Origin: PXAP01 sp964421595 | Lineage (GTDB): Bacteria; Bacteroidota; Bacteroidia; Bacteroidales; PUMT01 | Length of the DNA stretch: 64,000 nucleotides | Assembly (NCBI GenBank): GCA_964421595.1 | Contig: CAYQXY010000003.1 | Location: forward strand, 113,457 to 177,456 | Direction: 5' to 3' | Shown: in pieces, positions 45,722 through 54,853 of the stretch | Layout of the letters: each line of letters starts with the position of its first letter | Numbering within the stretch: the stretch's first letter is position 1 | Notes under the pieces: generated by a model | What the model was told of the DNA's origin: nothing | The model's input: only the letters and a program-made list of their open reading frames with translations | Database searches by the model: none | Position numbers and translations under genes: made by a program

Positions 45722-48397
45722 TTATTTTTTTCTTTCAGAGTCCGGCTTCTCTTCTTCATCCCATATCACCCTGAATTTTCTCTCGGGAACAACAGGGGCA
45801 GGCTGGGGAGATGTGGTTGGTTCGCTGCTTTTTATGCTCCTGGTTTCCTCCTCCTCGTCCCACGATATTATAACTTTGCTTCCACCTGCACTTGCTGCCG
45901 GCACTGCATTCAGGCTGTCTGAGGAGAACCATCCGAATTCCTTATTCAGCAATTGCCTTATTGTGTTTCTCTCACTTGCTATGTTTTCCTTTAATACATC
46001 CCGCAAAGTCCTGTGGTCATATGAAACCCTGTAATCTGCAGTAGTGCCTGAAACAAGGAGATAAAGGCTTGTCCGGCCAAGCCCGTCATCCTCAACGATC
46101 CCAAATTTGTTGTTTTCAGGTTTGGCTGTCCGTGCTTTTCCGTAAAGTACATCAGAAAGGAGGACCTTTATCCTGTAATCAAAATTACCGTCAAAATGGT
46201 GGGTGCCTGACCCTGCTATGTTGAATGCCGAAGAATTAATGTCCATCTGAGGAATAGTAACCATCTGATCACGAATGAAGATCTCATTCTTTAAGGTGGA
46301 AAATTTGATATGATTAAGTTCCGATACACTGATAAACCTTGCCAGCCCGAGCATCGGCTCAAATGCTATAAGCTCACCATTGGATATCTCTACCTTGCTG
46401 TCGGCAATTATTCTCTCACGTTTAAGCACAAGGTCAGGTGTCCATTCTGAGATCAGGCTAAGGTTTCCCTTAAGGCTGCCCCTGAGATGTTCTCCGTGAA
46501 TAAATTTCTGTCCAAAATTATTAAATGCTAAAAACATTTTTTGCATATCTACATTCTGCATCTGCAACTGCGATTGTAACATGAATTCGCCGTTGAGTTT
46601 CTGGGCAATCACTCCGTTTCCCGAAACCATCCCGTCCATTGAGTTAAACTCAACCTCATTCAACACCATCATACGGGGTTTGTAGCTGAGTTTACCCTTG
46701 AACTTTTTTGACAAAAATTTCCTGAACCTCAGATCATCAATAAGAAAGTCAAGATTAAGTTCAAGATGTGCAGGAAATATAAGATGTTCCGATCCTTCTG
46801 GCCGGGAATGATTTCCGGTAGTAGGATTAATATAATTATCAATATCCAGGTTTTGTGAAAACAGGTTCCCGTTAATTCTCATTACCTGATCATTCCCCAG
46901 CAACCAGGGTAGCCCGTTCTCAATTCTTCCATTTATTGAGAAATGGTCGCTCCCGATGTTGAAGGAAAGATTCTCTGACCTGAGTGTCCTGCCGAAATGA
47001 AGCAAACCACCAATACCTGAAGCAACATGTTTACTCCCGGAAATCTGAAGAAGTCCGCTCTCAATTTCAAGATCTCCCGTAATCTCCATTTTATTTAGCT
47101 CAGCAATCTCCCACTTTAATGGTTTCTGAAGGCTTCCTTTTGCAGAAAATGATGTTGTAATATTCCCCCCTATTTGCAGAATATTATCTGGTTTGTAAAA
47201 CTGTGCAATTTCTTCGAGCGAGAATGTCCCGTTAACCTTGATATCAATTACTGGTAATGAAAGATTGGAAATGCTGCCTTCGACATTTATATTGCCTTTC
47301 CCAAAAGAGGAAGTAATATTGCTGAAAACAATTTTTGAAGATTGCAGATTTCGGTTATTGCCATTAGTAAAGTTTCCTGTTAAGCTGATACCTGAAAATT
47401 TCATTCCGGTTTCCTTACGGGTAATTTCACCATTTTCGGCATATATTATTGCGTTAATGGCAGGTGAATGTGTTTTACTGTATTGTCCTTTTAAAGAAGC
47501 TTCAAACTGAATCATGCCTGATAAACGGAACGACTCAAAGTTATCCTGGTACTCTTTCCCCAAAATGGCAATTGCTGATGCTATATCAATATTCCTCCCC
47601 CTGAGCTCTAAATCTATGTTACCCGAATCACCCGTATCGTATTTGCCCTGAACTGCAAGTTGAACTCCCGATATATTAATGGTACCATGCTCTATTTCAA
47701 AACTGCTGCCACTTTTATTGGCAGCTGCTTTGATTGAAATCTCCCGGTTTCCGGAAAAAACCATGTTTTCATGCCGGAATTCACGGCTTACTCCCTGTAA
47801 AGAACCAGATATCAGTGTAGATTCCTGATTGAAGTTTCCTTTCATTTCAATCCTTTTAATATCTGTATCAATGAGTATCCGTTTTATGCTGTTAATGTAG
47901 CTGATACGGTAATTTGTAATTCTAAGATCCTGAAGGTCCATATTAAAATCGCTGTTCCCTGTACCTGAAGATCTCCAGAACCTGTAATTCTCCTCCTCGT
48001 GAGAGTTAACTGCCATATTCAGAACACCATTAACTGCATGCAACCTGGTCAGACGGTATTTTTTTCTTATCAGATCTCCTATTTTGAACTGAAGAAACAC
48101 ACTTTCAGCAGTGAACAGAGTATCAGAACCAGGATGCTGCATTCCTGTATATTCAAAATCGACAGGAACCTTGATTACAACCTCCTTGAATTCCACCGAG
48201 GCCTGGGGAAACTTTCTGAGAACTGAAAATGAAATATCCCTGACGCCGACTTCTGTCCTTATATGACGGTTCACCTCAACTACCATTAATTCCTTAACCC
48301 TGTCCTGATAGTACCATGCTATCAGTATCCCGGCAAGAGTAATTGCCAGAATTATTAAAACCGAATAAAACAAGAGGATTTTCGAAATACGCCACAT
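45722..48397 (-). CDS. AsmA-like family protein
   Basis: The 891-residue protein has an N-terminal membrane helix (about residues 5-30) and a long beta-rich region of the AsmA type (VRDISFSVLRKFPQASVEFKEV start, LSKKFKGKL and LIAFEPMLGLARFISV segments). AsmA-like proteins form long lipid-carrying grooves between the membranes. The last about 45 residues are polar and contain two similar acidic motifs (WDEEEETR and WDEEEKPD). It is alone on its strand between the kinase and pepE genes. Confidence 0.88.
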   Translation of the reverse strand: MWRISKILLFYSVLIILAITLAGILIAWYYQDRVKELMVVEVNRHIRTEVGVRDISFSVLRKFPQASVEFKEVVIKVPVDFEYTGMQHPGSDTLFTAESVFLQFKIGDLIRKKYRLTRLHAVNGVLNMAVNSHEEENYRFWRSSGTGNSDFNMDLQDLRITNYRISYINSIKRILIDTDIKRIEMKGNFNQESTLISGSLQGVSREFRHENMVFSGNREISIKAAANKSGSSFEIEHGTINISGVQLAVQGKYDTGDSGNIDLELRGRNIDIASAIAILGKEYQDNFESFRLSGMIQFEASLKGQYSKTHSPAINAIIYAENGEITRKETGMKFSGISLTGNFTNGNNRNLQSSKIVFSNITSSFGKGNINVEGSISNLSLPVIDIKVNGTFSLEEIAQFYKPDNILQIGGNITTSFSAKGSLQKPLKWEIAELNKMEITGDLEIESGLLQISGSKHVASGIGGLLHFGRTLRSENLSFNIGSDHFSINGRIENGLPWLLGNDQVMRINGNLFSQNLDIDNYINPTTGNHSRPEGSEHLIFPAHLELNLDFLIDDLRFRKFLSKKFKGKLSYKPRMMVLNEVEFNSMDGMVSGNGVIAQKLNGEFMLQSQLQMQNVDMQKMFLAFNNFGQKFIHGEHLRGSLKGNLSLISEWTPDLVLKRERIIADSKVEISNGELIAFEPMLGLARFISVSELNHIKFSTLKNEIFIRDQMVTIPQMDINSSAFNIAGSGTHHFDGNFDYRIKVLLSDVLYGKARTAKPENNKFGIVEDDGLGRTSLYLLVSGTTADYRVSYDHRTLRDVLKENIASERNTIRQLLNKEFGWFSSDSLNAVPAASAGGSKVIISWDEEEETRSIKSSEPTTSPQPAPVVPERKFRVIWDEEEKPDSERKK

Positions 48398-48706
48398 AGG
48401 ATGAGATCAGCTCTGAATTTACCATTAAACGTAAAATTCAAATCAAAATTTTGCTCTCCCAAAAAGATAATTGCCAATACAATTACTAATTAGAATTTTT
48501 TAAAGGTATTAATCTGACTAAATGCATGACATTGCATGGGTAATCGACCTTCAGGTTCAATATTTTTATCCGAAATTACACACAGATGGATTAAAAAGAT
48601 TGACTTCGTCGATTACACATGCTATATTCAGATCATTATAAATGTTATGCAGATATGTAATTCATGGGAAATCCTCATAAGTCAGATACAGATCAACGCC
48701 TTTCAA
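48398..48706. other. intergenic region with repeat B
   Basis: This 309-base gap lies between pepE and the AsmA-like gene, both minus. It holds repeat B copy 2; nothing else seen. Confidence 0.5.
48559..48591. repeat. dispersed intergenic repeat B, copy 2
   Basis: Identical to 8534-8566 at 31 of 33 bases, with the core GAAATTACACACAGA. A weak hairpin (AATATTTTTATC against GATTAAAAAGATT) can form around it, as around copy 1. Confidence 0.6.
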
Positions 48707-49411
48707 TTAGTTTAAAAATTCCAGGTCATCGCCGGGACCATATTCAGCAGGAGCAGTTCCATATTTGAAAACCCTCATCGTTGCATTGCCCTGAAATATT
48801 ATTTTGCCGTCATCTATTGTCAGCATGGTACCCTCCCTCAGGCCTGCCACATAAATATCCCTGTTGATCGCAATATATTCATTAATGCGCATTTCGCGGG
48901 TTTCACCGGCATGACCATCGGGATTCGCATCCAGATAATGAGGATTGATCTGAAACCTTATCAGGTTCAAGGCTTTGAAGTTTTCAGGCTGAACTATTGG
49001 CATGTCATTAGTAGTACAGATAGTCGGGCAGGTTATGTTTGAACCGGCACTCCATCCAATATAAGGTATCCCTTTCAAAACCCTGTTCCTGATTGGTTCG
49101 ATCAGGCCTTTAGACTGAAGCATTGCAGTAAGGTGAAAAGTATTGCCGCCTCCAACAACAATAGCCTGTGAACTTTCTATAGCTTCGACCGGATCCTGAA
49201 AGTGATGTATGGATTTAATTTCCATACCGATCTGATCGAATCTGATTTTCACTTTATTTTCATAATCATCATAAGATAAGGCTACTCCGGCATAGGGAAT
49301 AAAAACAGCTTTAAGCCTTTTTTCTCCAAGGAAATCTTTTATGAAAGGCATTGGATATTCCAGGTATTCTTCTCCTGCATTGGTTGAATTGCTGAAAAGT
49401 AGTAGCCTCAT
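48707..49411 (-). CDS. pepE: dipeptidase E (peptidase S51)
   Basis: The 234-residue protein has the catalytic serine in GWSAGSN (Ser121), with Asp136 and His158 at the spacing of the E. coli triad (Ser120, Asp135, His157), and a VVGGGNTFHL segment. It hydrolyses dipeptides with N-terminal aspartate in the cytoplasm. Lies 10 bases after the ThiF-like gene on the same strand, so the two are cotranscribed from the promoter at 50224-50255. Very confident of family. Confidence 0.95.
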   Translation of the reverse strand: MRLLLFSNSTNAGEEYLEYPMPFIKDFLGEKRLKAVFIPYAGVALSYDDYENKVKIRFDQIGMEIKSIHHFQDPVEAIESSQAIVVGGGNTFHLTAMLQSKGLIEPIRNRVLKGIPYIGWSAGSNITCPTICTTNDMPIVQPENFKALNLIRFQINPHYLDANPDGHAGETREMRINEYIAINRDIYVAGLREGTMLTIDDGKIIFQGNATMRVFKYGTAPAEYGPGDDLEFLN

Positions 49412-49421
49412 TGCAATGTAT

Positions 49422-50177
49422 TTATTTAAAATTTAAAGGATCACGGGTCACTTTGATGAACCGGTTATTATATTCATGAATGTCAATAATCATGATTCTC
49501 CCTGAAAGTACATCAGGGTTTCCGGTAATTATTCCAAGAACTTCATTTGCAAGGTATGAACCTGTCAGGCCGGGCAGTACTCCGGGCATCCCTTTCCTGC
49601 CGTGAACCGGTTCACATTTTCCATCTTCACCATCTCCTCCTGCACAACAACGAAATGAAGGCCCGTTATTATAATTGAACACAGAAATTCGGCCTTCCAT
49701 GTTACAAACACACCCATAAACCATGATCTTATCATTTTCTATGCAGACATCATTTATCAGGTAATGAGATTCTTTCCTATTGGTAGCATCAATAATTATA
49801 TCATACCCTTCAACTAAACCGGTAGCATTCTCAGTTGTCAGCTGTACATTAAGCATTTTAAATCTGACAAGCGGATTCATTCCGGAAAGCCTTTCCCGTG
49901 TGATAACTGCCTTTAGCTTCCCAATATCCTTCATTCCATAAAATACCTGATGGCTCAGATTGACTTCTTCAATAATATCATAATCAAGAAAGCCTATGGT
50001 ACCTATTCCCATGGCAGTCAGATATTGCAGAACCTGCGAACCCAATCCTCCAAGTCCCACTACGAGAACCCTGGCATTTTTCAGTTTCTCCTGTCCGCTC
50101 TCACCAATTCCGCGTAATATAATTTGTTGTCTGTACCGCTTTTTTTCAAGCTCTGTTAAAGAGTTATCATCTCCCAT
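49422..50177 (-). CDS. ThiF/MoeB-like E1 adenylyltransferase, atypical zinc site
   Basis: The 251-residue protein has the glycine-rich GLGGLGSQ (41-48), the DYD (65-67) and a conserved RE(R) region of E1-type enzymes that activate the C terminus of ubiquitin-like sulfur carriers. Cys177, Cys178 and Cys188 (KCEP, the place of the MoeB catalytic Cys) are present, but the C-terminal CxxC of MoeB is missing; the chain ends RDPLNFK, so the structural zinc site is incomplete. No thiS, moaD or moaE gene lies in the window. It is cotranscribed with pepE. It may act in another sulfur-transfer path. Confidence 0.88.
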   Translation of the reverse strand: MGDDNSLTELEKKRYRQQIILRGIGESGQEKLKNARVLVVGLGGLGSQVLQYLTAMGIGTIGFLDYDIIEEVNLSHQVFYGMKDIGKLKAVITRERLSGMNPLVRFKMLNVQLTTENATGLVEGYDIIIDATNRKESHYLINDVCIENDKIMVYGCVCNMEGRISVFNYNNGPSFRCCAGGDGEDGKCEPVHGRKGMPGVLPGLTGSYLANEVLGIITGNPDVLSGRIMIIDIHEYNNRFIKVTRDPLNFK

Positions 50178-50223
50178 TAGTTTTGGCTTTTAAATGCTTA
50201 GACAGGTCTGTTATTATTTATAA

Positions 50224-50255
50224 CAAAATTATAATGAATCTAATGAATTACCAAA
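50224..50255 (-). promoter_or_regulatory. Bacteroidota promoter of the ThiF-like/pepE operon
   Basis: Minus strand: TTTG (50255-50252), 20 bases, TAATTTTG (50231-50224). Both boxes fit the consensus. The leader would be about 40 bases. Confidence 0.75.
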
Positions 50256-50528
50256 CATAATATTAATTCAATCTATTTTAACCAAAATCGATCATATAAT
50301 TAAATCATTGATTGATTTAATCCGGGTAACGTATTGTCATTAATTAAATTATAAAATGGTGAACATCGCTTATAAATGACCTGTACCATATTCATTTCCT
50401 TTTATGATCTATTTTAATGTCAGGAGAATTGTGAGGGTTGAGAGCTCAATCTGGTTTTCATTCTTATCTCGTGTACAGGTTGTTTGATATAGAATTTTTT
50501 ATTTTGGGATGGCCCAGACTTAAAATAT

Positions 50529-50565
50529 GTAACCTGCAGCTCCCTTGCCGGGAAATGCAGGTTAC
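50529..50565 (-). terminator. terminator-like hairpin of the sigma operon
   Basis: GTAACCTGCA (50529-50538) and TGCAGGTTAC (50556-50565) pair perfectly at 10 positions. On the minus strand ATATTTTAAG follows. It lies 61 bases after the barrel stop. Confidence 0.7.
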
Positions 50566-50625
50566 TGATTAAAAAAGAAGTGCCGGTGAGTGGCCACACC
50601 CGGAAGTGGGGGTTTACAAATTAAC

Positions 50626-51654
50626 CTAAAACCCAAGAATCGAAAATCCGACTGCCACCGGGTAAAGTTCAGGGCCCCGGTTTTGCTGGAAAAGACCAGT
50701 CGGGTAGTAAGTAGCATACAAATTTAGTGAACGGTAGCCGGTCCTGACAGTAAATCCATACCGAAAGGGTGAAAGATAATAGTCATCCTTTACCTTGTCC
50801 CTGTACTTTCTTGAATTATCACTATAGACCACCCTTGTATTTGACCCAATATTCAGTCCGCCGATTACACCGGCTGAAAAATATGCACGTTGTGAATGTC
50901 GCTGACTTTTAGTCTGAAACTCCAGCATAAGTGGTACCGTCAGATAAAAAGTCCTTAACCGGGTCTTGTCAAGATTAATTCCGGATCCAGTGTAATCAAC
51001 AGGTACAATTGTCCTGTCTGCCTTTGTTATACTAACATTATTCGAAAACCTGTAGTTATTCATTTCCAGTCCCAGTCCGGTAACAAGTCCGATATTGTTA
51101 TCTGACAATGTAAGGTCATACTGCAAAACATTGAGATTTACATTCCATGACCTGGCGGCATGGAGTTCCATAAAATCCTCCTCCTGGCCAAGTGAGGTTG
51201 AGAAGTCGCCAGTTAAATAATTATTCAGGCCAATATCCAGTCCGCTCCAGTTTCCGCGAAACCGGCTTCCACGTCGCCGGTGCTGTATAAGATCGTTCTT
51301 GTCCCTCTCGAGAATGTTCACTGTCGTGTTCCCGTCTTTTTCTATTATCCGTACTTCACGACTGCCAACCGAAATAGTAGTTGTATCCTGACCCTCGACA
51401 ACCATTAATTGTCTCCGGCCGACCGATATGGAAGTAGTATCAGTTCTTCCGGGTCTCTCAGTTCGTATAGCAGCCGGTCTTTCACGAACAGTCCGTTCAG
51501 GAACAGTGTCCTGCATATTTTCTGCCTCCATCTCTTCTTCCAGCCTTTCTGCCCTCATTATCTTCTCTTCAGAATTCTGGGCAATAGTATATCCCGGCAT
51601 CATTATACCTAAAGTAATGAATGAAATAATCAAATAAATTGTTCTGTTTTTCAT
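50626..51654 (-). CDS. outer-membrane beta-barrel protein with internal N-terminal repeats
   Basis: The 342-residue protein has a signal peptide (about residues 1-25, ending TIAQ), a charged region with three similar short units (TTSISVGRRQ, TTTISVGSRE, and TTVNILERD, about residues 73-118), and a C-terminal barrel of about 190 residues ending VGFSILGF, with the PorT-like look. It is the third gene of the sigma/anti-sigma operon and probably the envelope output of that system. Function not known. Confidence 0.82.
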   Translation of the reverse strand: MKNRTIYLIISFITLGIMMPGYTIAQNSEEKIMRAERLEEEMEAENMQDTVPERTVRERPAAIRTERPGRTDTTSISVGRRQLMVVEGQDTTTISVGSREVRIIEKDGNTTVNILERDKNDLIQHRRRGSRFRGNWSGLDIGLNNYLTGDFSTSLGQEEDFMELHAARSWNVNLNVLQYDLTLSDNNIGLVTGLGLEMNNYRFSNNVSITKADRTIVPVDYTGSGINLDKTRLRTFYLTVPLMLEFQTKSQRHSQRAYFSAGVIGGLNIGSNTRVVYSDNSRKYRDKVKDDYYLSPFRYGFTVRTGYRSLNLYATYYPTGLFQQNRGPELYPVAVGFSILGF

Positions 51655-51719
51655 TTTAATATAAATTAATAAGATTGACTTTTTGTAATATGACGCATAA
51701 CCCGGCTGATTTGTTACAG

Positions 51720-52874
51720 CTAATTGTCCCTGTCGGATGTAGATCGGCGGAATTCAATAACTCTCGAAGAAAATTCCATAGACACAAGCTCACCCTCCTG
51801 ATTAAATTCACGTTCAAGGCGCAATTCAGCTCCTGTCAGTGAATTTATACCCTTGAAGCCGGCATCGGCTATATTCCATAAATTCAATCCGGCTGATTCT
51901 TCATTGCCATCAACATTACGTGTAGCAAAAGCAAGCAGTCCGTTTAAAATCATTCCAGCGCCTGATCTTTCATTTTCTCTAATTTCCTGCTCCCTGTGAT
52001 TAGAGGCCATCATTAACGGCCTTACAAGCTCAAAAGAATAATCAGTCCGGATGGCCTTAATTTCAACCCCTGAAATATTGTGGGCAGGTAACAATACAGG
52101 TTCCCGGATGGCAAGTTGATGAGAAACCTCGCGCTCACTTTCCCGGGTAACCGATGGCACAGGCACGCTGGTTCCGGGCATGCTTGTTTCCCTGAATTCT
52201 CTGACGGTAACATTATCAGTTGCAACCGTAGTTCTTTCCGGTGAAATATCAGGTACTGCCTGTGTTCCTGAATCTGTTGACTGATTGATAATTTCATTCC
52301 GGTTACCCTGATTAATTGCCTGATCAGTTAATGAATTATCAGATACAAGATTAAATAAGGATAACATAATTGCTAACGATGCTGCAATTGAAACAGTCCT
52401 GTAGATGAATCTCCTGTTAATATAATCCTTAAGTGTTACAGTGGCAGCAGTACCTTTTCTCAGAGCATTCTTATCCGGAAATATAACAGATTTGTCAGCC
52501 TTAAGAATAGTATGAACGAATTTCCCGGCCGATTTTCCGAAGCCGGGGTTTTCAGATAGAAATTTATCCAGCCGGCTCACAGAATGAGCAGAGAGGTCAC
52601 CTTCCAGCCTGGCAATACAAAACTGTTCATAATTACCTGCATTGATCTCACTGGCCAGACCTCCTTTTTTCAACTCTTCCTTCATGGGAAAGCTGATTCC
52701 GGATACCGGAATTTTTACATTATCAGGTAACCTTAAATCTGTATGAATATCTTCAACATTAAGATCTGGATTCTCTTTAAGAAAACGCCTCAGAATATTC
52801 TCCTGATCAACTGAAAGATTACCTTCCATCAGATCTAAAAGAAAAGCCTCGTAATTTTCTCTGTTGATTATCAT
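51720..52874 (-). CDS. anti-sigma-like membrane protein with duplicated N-terminal module
   Basis: The 384-residue protein has one membrane helix (about residues 157-176) and a long extracytoplasmic tail. The N-terminal cytosolic part has two copies of a 32-residue module: NYEAFLLDLMEGNLS (7-38) and NYEQFCIARLEGDLS (81-112), each followed by a FL..ENP segment. It stands directly after the ECF sigma gene (gap 63 bases), so it probably binds the sigma factor, but it lacks the His-Cys zinc motif of ZAS anti-sigma factors. The two modules may each contact the sigma factor. Confidence 0.82.
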   Translation of the reverse strand: MIINRENYEAFLLDLMEGNLSVDQENILRRFLKENPDLNVEDIHTDLRLPDNVKIPVSGISFPMKEELKKGGLASEINAGNYEQFCIARLEGDLSAHSVSRLDKFLSENPGFGKSAGKFVHTILKADKSVIFPDKNALRKGTAATVTLKDYINRRFIYRTVSIAASLAIMLSLFNLVSDNSLTDQAINQGNRNEIINQSTDSGTQAVPDISPERTTVATDNVTVREFRETSMPGTSVPVPSVTRESEREVSHQLAIREPVLLPAHNISGVEIKAIRTDYSFELVRPLMMASNHREQEIRENERSGAGMILNGLLAFATRNVDGNEESAGLNLWNIADAGFKGINSLTGAELRLEREFNQEGELVSMEFSSRVIEFRRSTSDRDN

Positions 52875-52937
52875 GATTTCGTTTTTACTGTGTACCTGTT
52901 AATTAAATTTACAGAACTCCTTTACTTAACTTTTAAT

Positions 52938-53423
52938 TTAAATTAATATCTCCATTTTACCGATGTAATTCTTGAGAAACATTCTTCCTCTGTATATATA
53001 GACCTTGACCTGTGATTCATTAAGGCCTGTTATCTCAGCTATTTCATTGTATGAGTAACCTTCATAGTCCCTTAAGAGCAATACCGACCGCTGAATTTCA
53101 GGCAATTTTTCAATTGCCTGATGTAATACTTCATTTAAATCAGTATATTGAGCTGTATGTGAATAGGTATCATAATTAACATTTGTAAAATCAACCTGAC
53201 GCTTATCCTTTCTCATAACATCTATCATAGTATGATAAGCAGTGGTAAATAAATAGGATTTCATTTTTTCGGGAGAGACACTTTCGAGTCTTTGCCAGAG
53301 CTTTTCAAACGAATCCTGTACGATATCACGCGCTTTATCTTCATCCTTTATATTCTTGACGATAAAACGGTATACTGAATCAGAATGGTCGTCAACACAT
53401 TTGTTGAAATGCTCTATACTCAT
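52938..53423 (-). CDS. RNA polymerase ECF sigma factor
   Basis: The 161-residue protein has sigma region 2 (VYRFIVKNIKDEDKARDIVQDSFEKLWQ, about residues 15-42) and region 4 (LPEIQRSVLLLRDYEGYSYNEIAEITGLNESQVKVYIYRGR, about 108-148). It directs RNA polymerase to a regulon that probably includes its own operon. The next genes on the strand are the anti-sigma-like and barrel genes. The start ATG at 53423 is clear; no TAnnTTTG box is seen upstream, as expected for a promoter read by ECF sigma itself. Confidence 0.94.
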   Translation of the reverse strand: MSIEHFNKCVDDHSDSVYRFIVKNIKDEDKARDIVQDSFEKLWQRLESVSPEKMKSYLFTTAYHTMIDVMRKDKRQVDFTNVNYDTYSHTAQYTDLNEVLHQAIEKLPEIQRSVLLLRDYEGYSYNEIAEITGLNESQVKVYIYRGRMFLKNYIGKMEILI

Positions 53424-53755
53424 CTTAAATCGGCGGTTTTAGTATTGAGACGTTCAGGGCTGGCAATAAGTTACACCGTAATATAAATTTTAAATTAAAA
53501 TTTCATTTTTATAACATGTTTTTAAACCGAACCTGTCAATCAGTATATTAGAATTTTCAATCCTGTTCCAAACATACACCTGACAAAAACCTGTAACACA
53601 TTGTGATCTTTCCGTGGCAAGTGATTGACGAAAGAACCTGCATTTCAGTAGCCGATATTTTGATTAACCGGCCTTATAGTTGTAAATTTAACCATTATTC
53701 ATGGTTTCCTGAAGGCACCCATTTATTCTTAAGTTGTTAAATTAAAAATAATACT
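53424..53755. other. divergent intergenic region
   Basis: This 332-base gap lies between the sigma operon (minus) and the MscS gene (plus) and must hold both promoters; I cannot name either box with confidence. Confidence 0.45.
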
Positions 53756-54700
53756 ATGGACCAAATTATTCAATCTGAATTCTGGAGCGAGTTATATCTG
53801 ACTTTACAAAGCTGGGTCATTTCTGAACTTCCCGGACTTATTATTATTGTAGTCGTTGTCCTGATTGGTCTTAAGGCAATTGGCATCGGTATAAACAAAA
53901 TAAAAAACGCTTTTATCAAGCGTGCCGAAGAGGATCCTGATGTCGACACCTTTGAAGTCACAAAACGGGTTAATACTCTTATGAGTATTCTTTACGCGGT
54001 ATTAAGGATAGTTCTTTTTGGATTGCTGATAATGATTGTGCTTGTTAAATTCGGGATACAGATTGCACCGCTTCTTGCGAGTGCAGGCATAGTGGGACTG
54101 GCTGTTGGATTTGGCGCGCAGGAACTTGTAAGGGACTTAATTTCCGGTTTCTTTATGTTACTTGAGAACCAGGTACGGACAGGCGATGTTGCTATTATAA
54201 ACGGCACCGGGGGACTGGTTGAAAGGATCGAGTTGCGTACTATCACACTAAGGGATCAGTCGGGAACAGTGCATATTTTCCAGAACGGGAAAATAAACAC
54301 GCTCTCCAATATGACGAAAGACTGGTCGGCTATGGTTCTTGATATCGGAGTTGCCTATAAGGAAGATGTTGATAATGTAATTGACATAATAAAGCAGGTT
54401 GGCGATGAACTTCAGCAAGACGTTGAATTCAGGGAAAAAATGATCGAGCCCATTGAGGTAATGGGCCTTGATAAGTTTGATGACAGCGCACTGGTAATAA
54501 GGGCGCGGATCAAGACCAAGCCTATTCAGCAATGGAGTACTGCCAGGGAATACCGTAAGAGATTGAAAAAGGCATTTGATGAAAACAATATTGAGATACC
54601 ATTCCCGCATACAACTATTTACTGGGGTGAAGAGATAAACCCACTGAAACTTGAAGTAGACGGCGGGGCTCTAAAAAAATCGCCCACCTTAAAAAACTAA
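53756..54700 (+). CDS. small-conductance mechanosensitive channel (MscS family)
   Basis: The 314-residue protein has three hydrophobic helices (about residues 25-45, 75-95 and 100-130) of which the last, AGIVGLAVGFGAQELVRDLISGFFMLLENQ, is the glycine- and alanine-rich pore helix of MscS. The beta domain (VAIINGTGGLVERIELR) and C-terminal alpha/beta domain follow. The channel opens on hypo-osmotic shock. Alone on its strand, upstream of the GH92 gene. Confidence 0.94.
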   Translation: MDQIIQSEFWSELYLTLQSWVISELPGLIIIVVVVLIGLKAIGIGINKIKNAFIKRAEEDPDVDTFEVTKRVNTLMSILYAVLRIVLFGLLIMIVLVKFGIQIAPLLASAGIVGLAVGFGAQELVRDLISGFFMLLENQVRTGDVAIINGTGGLVERIELRTITLRDQSGTVHIFQNGKINTLSNMTKDWSAMVLDIGVAYKEDVDNVIDIIKQVGDELQQDVEFREKMIEPIEVMGLDKFDDSALVIRARIKTKPIQQWSTAREYRKRLKKAFDENNIEIPFPHTTIYWGEEINPLKLEVDGGALKKSPTLKN

Positions 54701-54724
54701 AAAAATCCGCTAAAATCGGAGTAT

Positions 54725-54743
54725 CCACCACCTGAGGAGGTGG
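54725..54743. repeat. near-palindrome after the MscS gene
   Basis: CCACCACCTGAGGAGGTGG reads almost the same on both strands (one central mismatch pair) and lies just after the channel gene; followed by CTTTA only, so it is a weak terminator at best. Confidence 0.4.
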
Positions 54744-54853
54744 CTTTAAGCTTGACTCTGCAGGGGACTCTGACTGAAGGCAACCCTTTCATATGATATT
54801 TTAAGCTTATAAGAATTAACCAGTTTCACGCATTTATTTTGACAGCCAATACT

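Larger units (their letters stand above)
50178..50625. other. intergenic region
   Basis: This 448-base gap lies between the minus-strand barrel gene (50626-51654) and thiF-like gene. It holds the promoter of the ThiF-like gene at its left end and a hairpin near its right end. Otherwise nothing seen. Confidence 0.5.
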
